Origin: Candidatus Pelagibacter giovannonii
GTDB lineage: Bacteria; Pseudomonadota; Alphaproteobacteria; Pelagibacterales; Pelagibacteraceae
Length of the DNA stretch: 64,000 bases
Reading direction: 5' to 3'
Assembly (NCBI RefSeq): GCF_012276695.1
Contig: NZ_CP038852.1
Span: forward strand, 930,001 to 994,000
A program made the position numbers and the translations under genes. Positions 40,166-49,805 of the stretch are shown here, one piece after another. Position 1 is the stretch's first letter. Every line of letters begins with the position of its first letter. The notes under the pieces are model-generated. The model saw only the letters and a list, made by a program, of their open reading frames with translations, made no database searches and had not been told where the DNA came from.

Positions 40166-42940
40166 ATGGATAAAATAAAAAAAACAGACCATTTTTATTT
40201 AATAGATGGTTCAGGTTATATTTTTAGAGCTTATTACGCATTGCCACCCCTAACTAGAAAAAGTGATGGTCTTCCAGTTGGTGCAGTTAGTGGATTTTGT
40301 AGTATGCTATTTAAACTATTGGAGGATTCAAAATCAAATGAAAATCTTCAAAAACCCACCCACTTTGCTGTAATATTTGATGCAGCTAGAAAAACTTTTA
40401 GAAATGAAATTTATTCAGACTACAAAGCTAATAGATCAGAAGCCCCAGATGATTTGGCACCACAGTTTGAATATATAAGAAAGTCTGTGGTTGCTTTTAA
40501 TTTACCATCTGTAGATCTTCCAAATTATGAGGCAGATGATCTAATAGCTACATATGCAGAGCAAATTTTAGCAAAGGGTGCGAAGGTAACAATAGTCTCT
40601 TCAGATAAAGACTTGATGCAACTGTATAGAAAAGATGTTCGTATATTCGATCCAATGAAAAATAAATTCATAACACCCGAGGATATAGTAACCAAATTTG
40701 GAGTTGGTCCTGAAAAAGTTATTGATGTTCAATCTTTAGCTGGAGATAGTAGTGATAATGTTCCTGGAGTTCCAGGTATAGGGGTTAAAACTGCAGCAGA
40801 ACTGATTAATAAGTATGGAACTTTAGAAAAGTTATTAGATAACGCTCAAGAAATAAAACAAAATAAACGAAGAGAAACACTTATAGAAAACAAAGATAAA
40901 GCGATAATTAGTAAAAAATTAGTGACACTGATGAAGGATGCCCCAGTAGAAAGAAAGATAGAAGAATTTCATTTAAAGGGGATTGATAAAGATATGCTAT
41001 ATAAATTTTTAAGAGAAATGGAGTTTAATAGGCTACTTAGCTCTGTCATTTCTGCATATGGAGAACCTGAGCTAGGAGAAATCATAAAAGAGACAAAACC
41101 TGAAAAAAAACAACAAAATATAAATAAAAAAAATTATCATCTCATCACTAATGAAAAAGAAATAGATGAGTGGATTAACGAAGCAGAAGAAGCTGGAGAA
41201 CTAGCAATTGATACTGAAACTAGTTCATTAGATGCACATCAGGCTGATCTAGTAGGAATCTCATTAAGTACTAAAATTGGTAAGGCTTGTTACATTCCAA
41301 TTGGTCATAAATTTAAAGGATGTTTGAAAAAAGAAGCTGTAATTAAAAAACTAAAACCACTTTTAGAAGATAAGAGTGTAAAAAAGATTGGTCAAAATAT
41401 TAAGTTTGATTTTATTGTCCTGTTTAAACAGGGAATAAATATGAATTCAATGGAAGACACAATGTTGATGTCTTATGTATTAGATGCTGGAAAAAATAGA
41501 CATAACATGGATACCTTGTCTGAGATTCATCTACAGCATAAAACAATTTCATTTAAAGAAATTGTTGGCACAGGCAAGAAAGAAATAAATTTTAGTGATG
41601 TAGAGCTAGATAAAGCAATGGAGTACGCTGCTGAAGATGCTGATATTACTTATAGATTATATAAAATATTTAGTAAAAATTTAAAATTAGAAAAATTAAC
41701 TAACATTTATGAGATTTTTGAAAAACCTTTAATTAAGATATTATCATTTATGGAGATTGAAGGAATAAAGATTGATAATAAATTTCTAAAGGTATTATCT
41801 AAAAAATTTGAAAAAAAGATCAATAAGCTAGAAAAAGAAGTTTTTAAAATTTCAAAAAAAGAATTTAATATTGCCTCACCAAAACAATTAGGTGAAATTA
41901 TTTACAATGATTTAAAGATTGCTGTACTTAAAAAAACTAGAAAAGGAAGCTTTGCCACAAATGCAAGTGTATTGGAAGATTTAGCATTTAAAGGGCATGA
42001 ATTTCCTAAATTAATTTTAGATTGGCGACAAGTATCTAAACTTAAAAATACTTATTCAGATGCTTTACCTGAACATATTAATCCAATAACTAAAAGAGTG
42101 CATACCTCATTCTTGTTGGCAGCAACAACAACAGGAAGATTAGCTTCCAGTGATCCAAATCTACAAAATATTCCCATTAAATCAGAGGATGGAAAGAATA
42201 TAAGAAAAGCTTTTATAGCAGAAAAAGAGTTCACATTGATATCTGCAGATTATAACCAGATAGAAATGAGAATTTTAGCTGACTTGGCAGAAGTTAAAGA
42301 ATTGAAAAAAGCGTTTAGTAACAATGAAGATATTCACTCACTTACAGCAAGCCAAGTATTTAATGTTGATATTAAAAAAGTAGACCAAGATATGAGAAGG
42401 AAGGCCAAGGCTATTAATTTTGGGATAATTTATGGTATTTCACAATACGGACTTGCAAAACAAATCAACGTTTCAAATCACGAAGCAGATGAATTTTTAA
42501 ATGCTTATTTCTTAAAATTTCCTGAAATAAAAATTTATATGGATAATACAATTAAGTTTTGTAGAAAAAGTGGCTATGTAAATAATATTTTTGGCCGAAG
42601 ATCTCACTTTAATGGAATTAATGATAAAAATTTCAATGTAAGAAATTTTCAAGAAAGAGCAGCTATTAATGCTCCCATTCAAGGTTCAGCATCTGAAATC
42701 ATGCGACTTGCAATGATTAGACTTAATCAAAAATTTAAAAGTATTAAAAATAATAAATCAAAAATATTATTACAAATTCATGATGAACTAATTTTTGAGG
42801 TTCCAGTAAAAGAAGTTAAAAATATAACTGAAATAATTAAGGATGAAATGACAAGTGTTACAGAAAGTGATTTACACACTTTTTCGACACCATTGACGGT
42901 AGATGTGAATACAGGGGACAATTGGGGGATACTTCATTAA
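40166..42940 (+). CDS. polA: DNA polymerase I
   Basis: PolA fills gaps and removes RNA primers. The 924 residues have all three domains: 5'-3' exonuclease (about 8-290, FDAARKTFRNEIYSDYKANR and LPNYEADDLIATYA), 3'-5' exonuclease (about 325-510, active residues in AIDTETSSLD, GQNIKFDF and YAAEDADITYRLY) and polymerase (from about 520, motif A DYNQIEMRILA, motif B RRKAKAINFGIIYG, motif C LQIHDELIFEVP). Proofreading residues are intact. Motif A reads DYNQIEMR where DYSQIELR is usual. It is divergent from the ABC ATPase gene. Confidence 0.97.
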   Translation: MDKIKKTDHFYLIDGSGYIFRAYYALPPLTRKSDGLPVGAVSGFCSMLFKLLEDSKSNENLQKPTHFAVIFDAARKTFRNEIYSDYKANRSEAPDDLAPQFEYIRKSVVAFNLPSVDLPNYEADDLIATYAEQILAKGAKVTIVSSDKDLMQLYRKDVRIFDPMKNKFITPEDIVTKFGVGPEKVIDVQSLAGDSSDNVPGVPGIGVKTAAELINKYGTLEKLLDNAQEIKQNKRRETLIENKDKAIISKKLVTLMKDAPVERKIEEFHLKGIDKDMLYKFLREMEFNRLLSSVISAYGEPELGEIIKETKPEKKQQNINKKNYHLITNEKEIDEWINEAEEAGELAIDTETSSLDAHQADLVGISLSTKIGKACYIPIGHKFKGCLKKEAVIKKLKPLLEDKSVKKIGQNIKFDFIVLFKQGINMNSMEDTMLMSYVLDAGKNRHNMDTLSEIHLQHKTISFKEIVGTGKKEINFSDVELDKAMEYAAEDADITYRLYKIFSKNLKLEKLTNIYEIFEKPLIKILSFMEIEGIKIDNKFLKVLSKKFEKKINKLEKEVFKISKKEFNIASPKQLGEIIYNDLKIAVLKKTRKGSFATNASVLEDLAFKGHEFPKLILDWRQVSKLKNTYSDALPEHINPITKRVHTSFLLAATTTGRLASSDPNLQNIPIKSEDGKNIRKAFIAEKEFTLISADYNQIEMRILADLAEVKELKKAFSNNEDIHSLTASQVFNVDIKKVDQDMRRKAKAINFGIIYGISQYGLAKQINVSNHEADEFLNAYFLKFPEIKIYMDNTIKFCRKSGYVNNIFGRRSHFNGINDKNFNVRNFQERAAINAPIQGSASEIMRLAMIRLNQKFKSIKNNKSKILLQIHDELIFEVPVKEVKNITEIIKDEMTSVTESDLHTFSTPLTVDVNTGDNWGILH

Positions 42941-42950
42941 TTTATCTCCA

Positions 42951-42979
42951 TTGCCTAAATTAGAACAATTTAGTATTTT
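42951..42979 (+). promoter_or_regulatory. Candidate chvI promoter with inverted repeat in the spacer
   Basis: TTGCCT (42951-42956) and TATTTT (42974-42979) are 17 bases apart, upstream of chvI. The spacer holds a perfect seven-base inverted repeat, CTAAATT at 42955-42961 and AATTTAG at 42967-42973. The repeat could bind a regulator or act as a weak polA terminator, since T-rich sequence follows. Confidence 0.3.
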
Positions 42980-42990
42980 TAAAGTAGATT

Positions 42991-43698
42991 ATGCAAACAC
43001 AAACAATAGCTCTTATTGATGATGATAGAAATATACTTACAAGTATAAGTATAGCCCTTGAAAAAGAAGGTTTTAAAGTTCAAACATATATTGATGGGGA
43101 AGGTGCTTTAATTGGGTTAACTAGAAATCCACCAGATCTTGCCGTTATTGATATAAAAATGCCAAAAATGGATGGTGAAGAACTTTTACAAAAATTAAGA
43201 AAAAAAACTTCCTTACCTGTAATTTTTTTAACTTCAAAAGATGATGAGATAGATGAACTATTAGGCTTAAAGTTGGGTGCGGATGATTTTATAAAAAAAT
43301 CAGGAGGTTTTTCTATTAAAGTTTTAATAGAAAGAATAAGAATTCAACTTAGAAAAAAAGATATTAGTAACAATCTTGAAGATACAAAAAATATTATTTC
43401 ACACGGGAAGTTAAAACTTGACCCTTCACAACTTGAATGCGAATGGGATAATAAGCAATTACCAGATAAACTTACCACTACAGAATTTTTAATAGTTAAA
43501 GAATTAGCAAAGAGACCAGGAATAATAAAAGAAAGAGCTCAACTTATGGACATTGCTTATCGAGAAGATACAGATATTGAAGATAGAACTATTGATAGTC
43601 ATGTTAAAAGAATTAGAAAAAAATTTAAGAAAGTTGACCCTGATTTTACAGCTATAGAAACAAGATATGGCAGTGGATACAGATGGAACGTTAGTTAA
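42991..43698 (+). CDS. chvI: Response regulator, ChvI family
   Basis: This OmpR-type regulator of 235 residues has a receiver domain (DDD at 10-12, phospho-acceptor Asp54 in VIDIKMPKMDG, FLTSKDDEIDELLGL, Lys in FIKKSGG) and a C-terminal winged helix ending in ETRYGSGYRW. In alphaproteobacteria ChvI with kinase ChvG controls envelope and acid responses. The stop shares a base with the chvG start. Confidence 0.9.
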   Translation: MQTQTIALIDDDRNILTSISIALEKEGFKVQTYIDGEGALIGLTRNPPDLAVIDIKMPKMDGEELLQKLRKKTSLPVIFLTSKDDEIDELLGLKLGADDFIKKSGGFSIKVLIERIRIQLRKKDISNNLEDTKNIISHGKLKLDPSQLECEWDNKQLPDKLTTTEFLIVKELAKRPGIIKERAQLMDIAYREDTDIEDRTIDSHVKRIRKKFKKVDPDFTAIETRYGSGYRWNVS

Positions 43699-45236
43699 TG
43701 TTCAGTAATTTTCTAAAAAGTTTATCTATATTAAAAAAATTTTTATTTATTAATTTGGTCATTTTTTTAATTATAGGGTGTTTAACAGCTCTTTACATTA
43801 GCAATGCAAAACCTAATTTAATAAAAAATAAAACATCCAAACATATTCAGATAATTAACAATACAATTGAGCATATTTTAAGGTTAAATATAAAATTTGA
43901 AGAAGAAGATATTAGAAGATTTTTATTTTCAACAAGATTTTTATTTCAAAACTTAGATAGAGTTATCTTATTTGATAATCAATTTAATTTAGTAGGTGAT
44001 ACTGATACGCTAGATTTAGACCCAAGATCCTTTTCTAGTAGACTGGATATAGTTGAGCTAGAAATATTAGATAAAGAAAAAAGCAAAAAAATTGTAGAAA
44101 CGAAAAATATAAATAAAGAAAAAACAGTTTCACTCAAAGATATTCTTACAAATTATTCATGGTCAAAAGATTATGGAAAACCCTTTACCTTTACTCAGGA
44201 AGGTTATGATCAGTTTTTACTAACAACAGTTAAAAATATAACATTGAATGGAGTTAATATCGGATACCTAGCAATTTCAGAAAATGCTAATGATGTAAAA
44301 TCTGCTATTGATGAAAGAAAAACATTTATTCTAAGAACTGCAATATTTATAATTATAGTAATATTTATATTCTCTTTTGTTTTAAATAGATATTTTCTTA
44401 AGCCTATAAAGAACTTAGTAGCGTATACAAAAATTATAAAAGAAAAGAGTAAAAAAAAAACAAATATTAATGAACTTAAAAGTAGAAATGACGAGTTAGG
44501 AACTTTGTCAAATTCGTTAGATGATATGACAAGCGAACTTCAAAAAAGAATTTCACATGCAGAAAATTTTTCAACTGATCTTGTTCATGAGATAAGAAAC
44601 CCCCTAACATCATTAAAAAGTGCTTCAGAAATATTGAACGAGACTAATGATCAATCTCAAAGAAGCAAATTAATTGATATTCTCAATCATGATGTTCAAA
44701 GAATTGAAAGATTGATCACTGATTATTCTCAAATACTAAAAGATGAGGTTGCATTAAGTAAAGAAAAAATGAAAAAAATTAATCTCAAGTTAATTGCAAG
44801 ATCTGTAGTAGATGATTTTAATAATATTTATGAAGCAAAAAGAGGGATTAAAATAATGCTAAATGATCAAGATGATCAAGAAAAATATTTTATCAATGGA
44901 ATTGAGAATAGAATTGAACAAATTATTGCAAATTTATTAGATAATTCAATTTCATTTAGTGAAGATAACAAAAAAATCTTAGTTGAAATTTACAAAGGAG
45001 ATAAAGATAAAATTATTTTAAAAGTTATTGATGAAGGTAAAGGGTTTAAGGAGACAGATACTAAAAAAATATTTAATAGATTCTATAGTAATAGACCAGA
45101 TACTTTTGGCGAACACTCTGGTTTAGGTCTGAATATAGTAAAAAACCTTGTTGACCTTCATAGTGCAACTATTAATGCCTCAAATAATGCAACACAAGAA
45201 GGAGCAAATGTTGAGATTGTCTTCCCTAAAATCTAA
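43698..45236 (+). CDS. chvG: Sensor histidine kinase, ChvG family
   Basis: The 512 residues have an N-terminal membrane segment (about 15-32), a periplasmic sensor domain with DRVILFDNQFNLVGDTDTL, a second membrane segment near 212-232, a HAMP linker, the H-box FSTDLVHEIRNPLTSLKS with phosphorylated His297, and an HATPase domain (N-box NRIEQIIANLLDNSISFS, DEGKGF, GEHSGLGLNIVKNLV). The periplasmic part and H-box fit ChvG/ExoS. In relatives hprK and PTS genes follow; here ahcY follows directly. Confidence 0.9.
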   Translation: MFSNFLKSLSILKKFLFINLVIFLIIGCLTALYISNAKPNLIKNKTSKHIQIINNTIEHILRLNIKFEEEDIRRFLFSTRFLFQNLDRVILFDNQFNLVGDTDTLDLDPRSFSSRLDIVELEILDKEKSKKIVETKNINKEKTVSLKDILTNYSWSKDYGKPFTFTQEGYDQFLLTTVKNITLNGVNIGYLAISENANDVKSAIDERKTFILRTAIFIIIVIFIFSFVLNRYFLKPIKNLVAYTKIIKEKSKKKTNINELKSRNDELGTLSNSLDDMTSELQKRISHAENFSTDLVHEIRNPLTSLKSASEILNETNDQSQRSKLIDILNHDVQRIERLITDYSQILKDEVALSKEKMKKINLKLIARSVVDDFNNIYEAKRGIKIMLNDQDDQEKYFINGIENRIEQIIANLLDNSISFSEDNKKILVEIYKGDKDKIILKVIDEGKGFKETDTKKIFNRFYSNRPDTFGEHSGLGLNIVKNLVDLHSATINASNNATQEGANVEIVFPKI

Positions 45237-45279
45237 TCATAAGTTGATTAATTAAATTTTTATTATATAAAACTGAGCA

Positions 45280-46566
45280 ATGGATGATTTTAAAGTTAAA
45301 GACATATCGCTAGCAGGCTTTGGAAGAAAAGAAATTTCAATAGCTGAAAGTGAAATGCCTGGCCTAATGGCATTAAGAGAAGAATATTCAGGAAAAGCAC
45401 CTTTAAAAGGAGCAAGAATATTGGGATGCCTTCATATGACAATTCAAACGGCAGTTTTAATTGAAACTTTAGTAGAACTTGGAGCAGAAGTTAGATGGTC
45501 TTCTTGTAATATTTTTTCAACACAAGATCATGCTGCTGCAGCAATAGCTAAAGCAGGAATACCAGTTTTTGCTTGGAAAGGTGAAACTGAAGAGGAAGCT
45601 ATATGGTGCATAAGACAAACAATAGAAGGTAAAAAAGACTGGAAAGCAAATATGCTACTAGATGATGGTGGTGATTTAACTGCAATGATGCATAGCGATT
45701 ACAAAGATTTGTTAAAGGAAGTAAAAGGTGTTTCAGAAGAAACAACTACTGGAATTAAAGCATTAAACAAAATGGAAAAAGATGGAACATTAATGATTCC
45801 AGCAATTAATGTTAACGACTCAGTTACAAAATCAAAATTTGATAACCTATATGGTTGTAGAGAAAGTTTAGTAGATGGAATTAGAAGAGCCACAGATGTC
45901 ATGATGTCTGGTAAAGTTGCAATTGTTGCAGGCTTTGGTGATGTTGGAAAGGGTAGTGCTGCATCTTTAAGACAAAGTGGTGCAAGAGTTATGGTTACAG
46001 AAGCAGATCCAATTTGTGCACTCCAAGCAGCAATGGAAGGCTATGAAGTAGTTTTAATGGATGAAGCAATAAGTAAAGCAGATATTGTTGTTACAGCCAC
46101 AGGTAATATAGACATTGTTACTGCAGATCATATGAGAAACATGAAAGACAGAGCAATACTTTGTAATATTGGTCATTTTGATAATGAGATTCAAGTAGAA
46201 GCCTTAAAAAATTATAAATGGACAGAGGTAAAACCAGAAGTTGACGAAATAGAATTAGTTGGTGGAAAGAGAATTATTCTTTTAGCCAAAGGTAGACTAG
46301 TAAATTTAGGTTGTGCGACAGGGCATCCAAGTTTTGTAATGAGTGCATCATTTACAAATCAAGTAATGGCACAAATTGAGCTTTGGGATAATCATAAAAA
46401 TTATAAAAATAAAGTTTATGTGTTACCAAAATCACTAGATGAAAAAGTAGCAATGCTTCACTTAAAAAAAGTAGGAGCAAAACTTACAAAACTATCAAAA
46501 GACCAAGCTGACTATATAAGCGTTGAAACAGAAGGTCCATTCAAGCCAGATGCTTATCGCTACTAA
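45280..46566 (+). CDS. ahcY: Adenosylhomocysteinase
   Basis: AhcY hydrolyses S-adenosylhomocysteine to adenosine and homocysteine and clears the product of SAM-dependent methylations. The 428 residues show [15 protein letters not shown] at the start, the NAD motif [29 protein letters not shown], and the C-terminal [10 protein letters not shown] that reaches into the partner active site. A candidate TTGATT-16-TATAAA promoter at 45244-45271 would give a nearly leaderless message. The 3' end overlaps tsaE by 17 bases. Confidence 0.97.
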   Translation: MDDFKVKDISLAGFGRKEISIAESEMPGLMALREEYSGKAPLKGARILGCLHMTIQTAVLIETLVELGAEVRWSSCNIFSTQDHAAAAIAKAGIPVFAWKGETEEEAIWCIRQTIEGKKDWKANMLLDDGGDLTAMMHSDYKDLLKEVKGVSEETTTGIKALNKMEKDGTLMIPAINVNDSVTKSKFDNLYGCRESLVDGIRRATDVMMSGKVAIVAGFGDVGKGSAASLRQSGARVMVTEADPICALQAAMEGYEVVLMDEAISKADIVVTATGNIDIVTADHMRNMKDRAILCNIGHFDNEIQVEALKNYKWTEVKPEVDEIELVGGKRIILLAKGRLVNLGCATGHPSFVMSASFTNQVMAQIELWDNHKNYKNKVYVLPKSLDEKVAMLHLKKVGAKLTKLSKDQADYISVETEGPFKPDAYRY

Positions 46567-47011
46567 TAGCGAAAAAATAGACATCTCCTTAGAAGATAAA
46601 ACATCTGAGCTAGCTAAAAGTTTTTCAAGAACACTGCATAAAGGAGATGTAGTTTATTTTAATGGAGAAATAGGAGTAGGAAAAACAACATTTATAAGAC
46701 ACCTCATTAATAATCTTCAACAATTAAACAAAATCAATTTAACTGAAGTTACTAGCCCAACATTTAATTTGGTAAATGAATATGATGTTGGAAATTTTAT
46801 AATACAGCATTATGATTTGTACAGGTTAACTAACTATAAGGAGATAAAGAATATTGGTTTATTTGAAAATAAAGAAGAAATTGTGACACTAGTTGAATGG
46901 CCTGAGAAAATAAAAGAAACTATTGATAACAAAATTGATTTATTTTTTGAATATAATGATGACTTAAATAAAAGGTATTTAACAATTAAAGGAGTTAAAA
47001 ATAAAAAATAG
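46550..47011 (+). CDS. tsaE: tRNA threonylcarbamoyladenosine biosynthesis ATPase TsaE
   Basis: TsaE is the ATPase needed with TsaB and TsaD for t6A tRNA modification. The chosen ATG 46550 gives 153 residues, the normal length; a TTG at 46523 in frame would extend it further into ahcY. Walker A is [10 protein letters not shown], with [19 protein letters not shown] and TLVEWPEK as family marks. It starts inside ahcY and abuts the amgK-like gene, an order often seen in alphaproteobacteria. Confidence 0.93.
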   Translation: MLIATNSEKIDISLEDKTSELAKSFSRTLHKGDVVYFNGEIGVGKTTFIRHLINNLQQLNKINLTEVTSPTFNLVNEYDVGNFIIQHYDLYRLTNYKEIKNIGLFENKEEIVTLVEWPEKIKETIDNKIDLFFEYNDDLNKRYLTIKGVKNKK

Positions 47012-47977
47012 ATGCTTCAAACTACTAATAAATTAAAAAAAATTAAAGGTGATGCATCATTTAGATCTTTTTATAGAAAGTCATCATCGAACAAAAAATC
47101 AATTGTAGTTTTTGCTTCTAAGGAAAAAGAAAAAAATTTGTTAATATATGATGCAATAAATAGCCTTCTAATTAAAAATAATGTTTTAGCACCTGCGCTT
47201 TATAGTGAGAATTATAAAAAAAGTTATATAGAAATTGAAGATTTTGGAGACGACTCAGTTTTTAGTCTATTAAAAAAAAATAAAAACCAACAAGAAACCC
47301 TATACAAAAAATCTGTTGATTTGCTTAGTGTGATTCAAAAAATTAAACAAAATCGATCTAAAAACTTTAAAGGTAAAACTTATAAAATTCCAATTTATAA
47401 CAATGTTAAATTATTTAATGAGGCAAATTTATTCTGTGAATGGTATGCAAAAAAATTTGTAAAAAAAAATAGATTAACCAAATTTAAAATTGATATAAAA
47501 AAACAAATTCAATTTTTACTAATGCACCTTCAATCAAAAGAAAAAGTTTTTGTTCATAGGGACTTTCATGTGTCAAATTTAATGAAGTTTAAAAATAAAA
47601 TGGGAGTTATCGATTCGCAGGATGCTTTAATTGGAAACAAGGCTTATGATTTAGCCTCCCTAATCGATGATGTTAGATTTAAAACAGATAGAATATTTAA
47701 AGACAAAATTTATCGTTATTATCTAAAATTAAATAAAAAAAGAGTTAACAAGGCTACGTTATTGAGTGATTTTGAAATATTATCCATTTTAAGAAATATG
47801 AAGATCATTGGAATATTTACAAGATTGGCCATGCGAGATAAAAAAAAGCAATATTTAAAATTAATTCCTTATGCTTGGAAATTAATAGAATTAAGAATTT
47901 CTAATAATAAGAAATTTTCTGTGCTCAAAAGCTTACTAGACCTTAATTTTTCAAAAAAAGTAAGAAATCAGAAATGA
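47012..47977 (+). CDS. amgK: Sugar kinase of the AmgK (APH-fold) family
   Basis: The 321-residue protein is an aminoglycoside-phosphotransferase-fold kinase with GDASFRSFYR at the N-terminus, IEDFGDDSVFSLL, catalytic VFVHRDFHVSNLM near residue 188 and the metal site GVIDSQDALIGNKAYDLASL. This set, directly upstream of a MurU-type nucleotidyltransferase, matches AmgK, the anomeric MurNAc/GlcNAc 1-kinase of the peptidoglycan recycling shunt known in Pseudomonas and Caulobacter. Its start follows tsaE without gap. Function is inferred from motifs and neighbour. Confidence 0.78.
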   Translation: MLQTTNKLKKIKGDASFRSFYRKSSSNKKSIVVFASKEKEKNLLIYDAINSLLIKNNVLAPALYSENYKKSYIEIEDFGDDSVFSLLKKNKNQQETLYKKSVDLLSVIQKIKQNRSKNFKGKTYKIPIYNNVKLFNEANLFCEWYAKKFVKKNRLTKFKIDIKKQIQFLLMHLQSKEKVFVHRDFHVSNLMKFKNKMGVIDSQDALIGNKAYDLASLIDDVRFKTDRIFKDKIYRYYLKLNKKRVNKATLLSDFEILSILRNMKIIGIFTRLAMRDKKKQYLKLIPYAWKLIELRISNNKKFSVLKSLLDLNFSKKVRNQK

Positions 47978-48663
47978 AAATTAAAACTGCATTAATTTTA
48001 TGCGCTGGATACGGTAAGCGCTTAAATCCAATAACACTGAAAATTCCTAAACCTCTACTAGAGATAAATGAAATAACTTTATTAGAAAATTGTATTAACT
48101 TAATCCACTCTTTGGGAATTAATAAAATATTAATTAACACATTTTACCTAAGTGAAAAAATTGAACAATTTCTTAAAGATAAGAAATTTAATTTAGAAAT
48201 TAAAATAATAAATGATGGTTCAGAGATTTTAAATACGGGGGGTGGTATTTTGAATATGATAAATTCATCTAATGAAACAGATTTTATTACATTTAATCCA
48301 GATACTTTATGGAACGAAAATTATAAGAAATATATTAAAGATATGGAGAAGTTTTATTTTTTAAACAAAGCTAAAAATATACTTTTATTAGCTAATGAAA
48401 AATTGAGTTTTGACAAAAATTTGAAAGGTGATTTTAATCTTAAAAAAAATATAATAAAAAAAGATGAACTTAATCGTTTAATTTATACTGGATGCCAGAT
48501 CCTGAGTAAGAGTTTATTTACCTCATATGAGGTAGGCAATTTTTCAATTTCAAATATTTGGAATAAATTAATTAATAAAGATGAGTTATATGGTTTTGAG
48601 AGTTTAGAAGACTTTAGACATTTAACAGATCTTAATATCTATAAACAATTATTAAAAAACTAA
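47974..48663 (+). CDS. murU: MurNAc-1-phosphate uridylyltransferase family (MurU)
   Basis: This nucleotidyltransferase of 229 residues has the signature LILCAGYGKRLNPITLKIPKP near the N-terminus, STGG-like ILNTGGGILNM, and FITFNPDTLWN as the metal-binding Asp motif. With AmgK it would make UDP-MurNAc from recovered MurNAc, bypassing de novo synthesis. The start overlaps amgK by four bases and the end overlaps convergent gpmA by 12 bases. A mannose-1-phosphate guanylyltransferase-like role is an alternative, made less likely by the pairing. Confidence 0.78.
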   Translation: MKIKTALILCAGYGKRLNPITLKIPKPLLEINEITLLENCINLIHSLGINKILINTFYLSEKIEQFLKDKKFNLEIKIINDGSEILNTGGGILNMINSSNETDFITFNPDTLWNENYKKYIKDMEKFYFLNKAKNILLLANEKLSFDKNLKGDFNLKKNIIKKDELNRLIYTGCQILSKSLFTSYEVGNFSISNIWNKLINKDELYGFESLEDFRHLTDLNIYKQLLKN

Positions 48664-49368
48664 TAAGTCCTTAGCCCTATCTCGATCTAGGTAAGAGCAT
48701 TCTTTAACATTTTGCTTTGAATCTAAATTTATCAAAAGTGGATTACCTGTCGGTATTTCAAGTAATGATATCTTTTGTTTATCTAATTTGAATAAGAATT
48801 TGCATAGTGCTCTTATAGAATTACCGTGAGCTGAAATTAAAATATTTTCATCATTCTTTATTTTATCTTGAATTTCTTCAACATAAAATTTCATTACTCT
48901 TTCGTAGGTATCTTTAAGAGATTCGGTGTCAGGAATATTTTCTTTTGGAATACTTTTATAAACATCTATATTTAATGGGTGATATGGGTTGTTTCTACTT
49001 AATGGATCTGGCTTAATATCCCAAGATCTTCTAAAAGCATGAATTTTATCTTCGCCAAGTTTTTCTTTCATTTCGTCTTTATTTAGCCCTGTTAAAGCTC
49101 CGTAATGCCTCTCATTTAATTGCCAGGCTCTAACTGGTTCTCTTTTATCTCTTAATGTGTCTTGGATAAATTTTAGTGTGTTGATAGCTCTTAACTGAAA
49201 TGATGAATAAAAATGATTAATATCAATTTTAATTTCCTTAATATATTCGCCAGCTTTGCAGGCTTCCAATTTTCCTTGTCCAGTGAGATCAACATCAACC
49301 CAGCCTGTAAATCTTTTCTCAAGATTCCATTCACTTTGACCATGTCTTACTAAAATTAAATGAGCCAT
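48652..49368 (-). CDS. gpmA: Phosphoglycerate mutase, 2,3-BPG-dependent type
   Basis: GpmA interconverts 3- and 2-phosphoglycerate. The 238 residues show the phosphohistidine motif LVRHGQSEWNLEKRFTGW, LNERHYGALTGLNK and the second catalytic His in ILISAHGNSIRALCK, with the insertion that marks the 2,3-bisphosphoglycerate-dependent mutase rather than a simple phosphatase. It is a single gene, divergent from the VanZ-like gene. Confidence 0.95.
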   Translation of the reverse strand: MAHLILVRHGQSEWNLEKRFTGWVDVDLTGQGKLEACKAGEYIKEIKIDINHFYSSFQLRAINTLKFIQDTLRDKREPVRAWQLNERHYGALTGLNKDEMKEKLGEDKIHAFRRSWDIKPDPLSRNNPYHPLNIDVYKSIPKENIPDTESLKDTYERVMKFYVEEIQDKIKNDENILISAHGNSIRALCKFLFKLDKQKISLLEIPTGNPLLINLDSKQNVKECSYLDRDRAKDLLVF

Positions 49369-49424
49369 TTGATATATTCTGATAACTGATAAAAGAAATA
49401 AAATAAATAAGATTATTATGAAAA

Positions 49425-49805
49425 ATGAAAAACTTTTTTAAAATAGGGTTTTATTCTGCAAATATTATATTGATAATTTTATATTTGTTTCCAGGTAGTA
49501 TTCTTGGTTGCTTTTTATACAATGATTGTTATATGCAGCCTCAAATTACCAAAGATTTTATTATTTCGTCAAATCATGTTTATGCTTTTATTCTACTTTC
49601 AAGCTTAGGAGTATTTTCTTTTTATAATACAAATAAAATTAATTTTTTAAGTGTTTATTTATTTCTATTATCAATCATTTTAGAATTATTTCATATTATT
49701 ATCCCAAATCGTGGATTTGAGATGAGTGATTTATTTGGAAATATTGTGGGTGTAATATTGGTAATACTTATCTATAAGATTGTAATTAGGTATGTCAAAA
49801 TTTAA
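49425..49805 (+). CDS. VanZ-like small membrane protein
   Basis: The 126 residues form about four membrane helices, with a polar segment between the first two. The pattern NHVYAFILLSSLGVF, then LELFHIIIPNRGFEMSDLFGNIVGV, matches VanZ-like proteins (ExxQ..xxR..sxxDxxxNxxG). The biochemical role of these proteins is not established. The 3' end overlaps the next gene by 14 bases, so translation is coupled. ATG 49425 is preferred over ATG 49418, whose frame closes after seven codons. Confidence 0.7.
   Translation: MKNFFKIGFYSANIILIILYLFPGSILGCFLYNDCYMQPQITKDFIISSNHVYAFILLSSLGVFSFYNTNKINFLSVYLFLLSIILELFHIIIPNRGFEMSDLFGNIVGVILVILIYKIVIRYVKI

Noticed and set aside
45244..45271. ahcY promoter TTGATT-16-TATAAA as a separate feature
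   Set aside because: It would place the transcript start about two bases before ATG, so it is only noted under ahcY.
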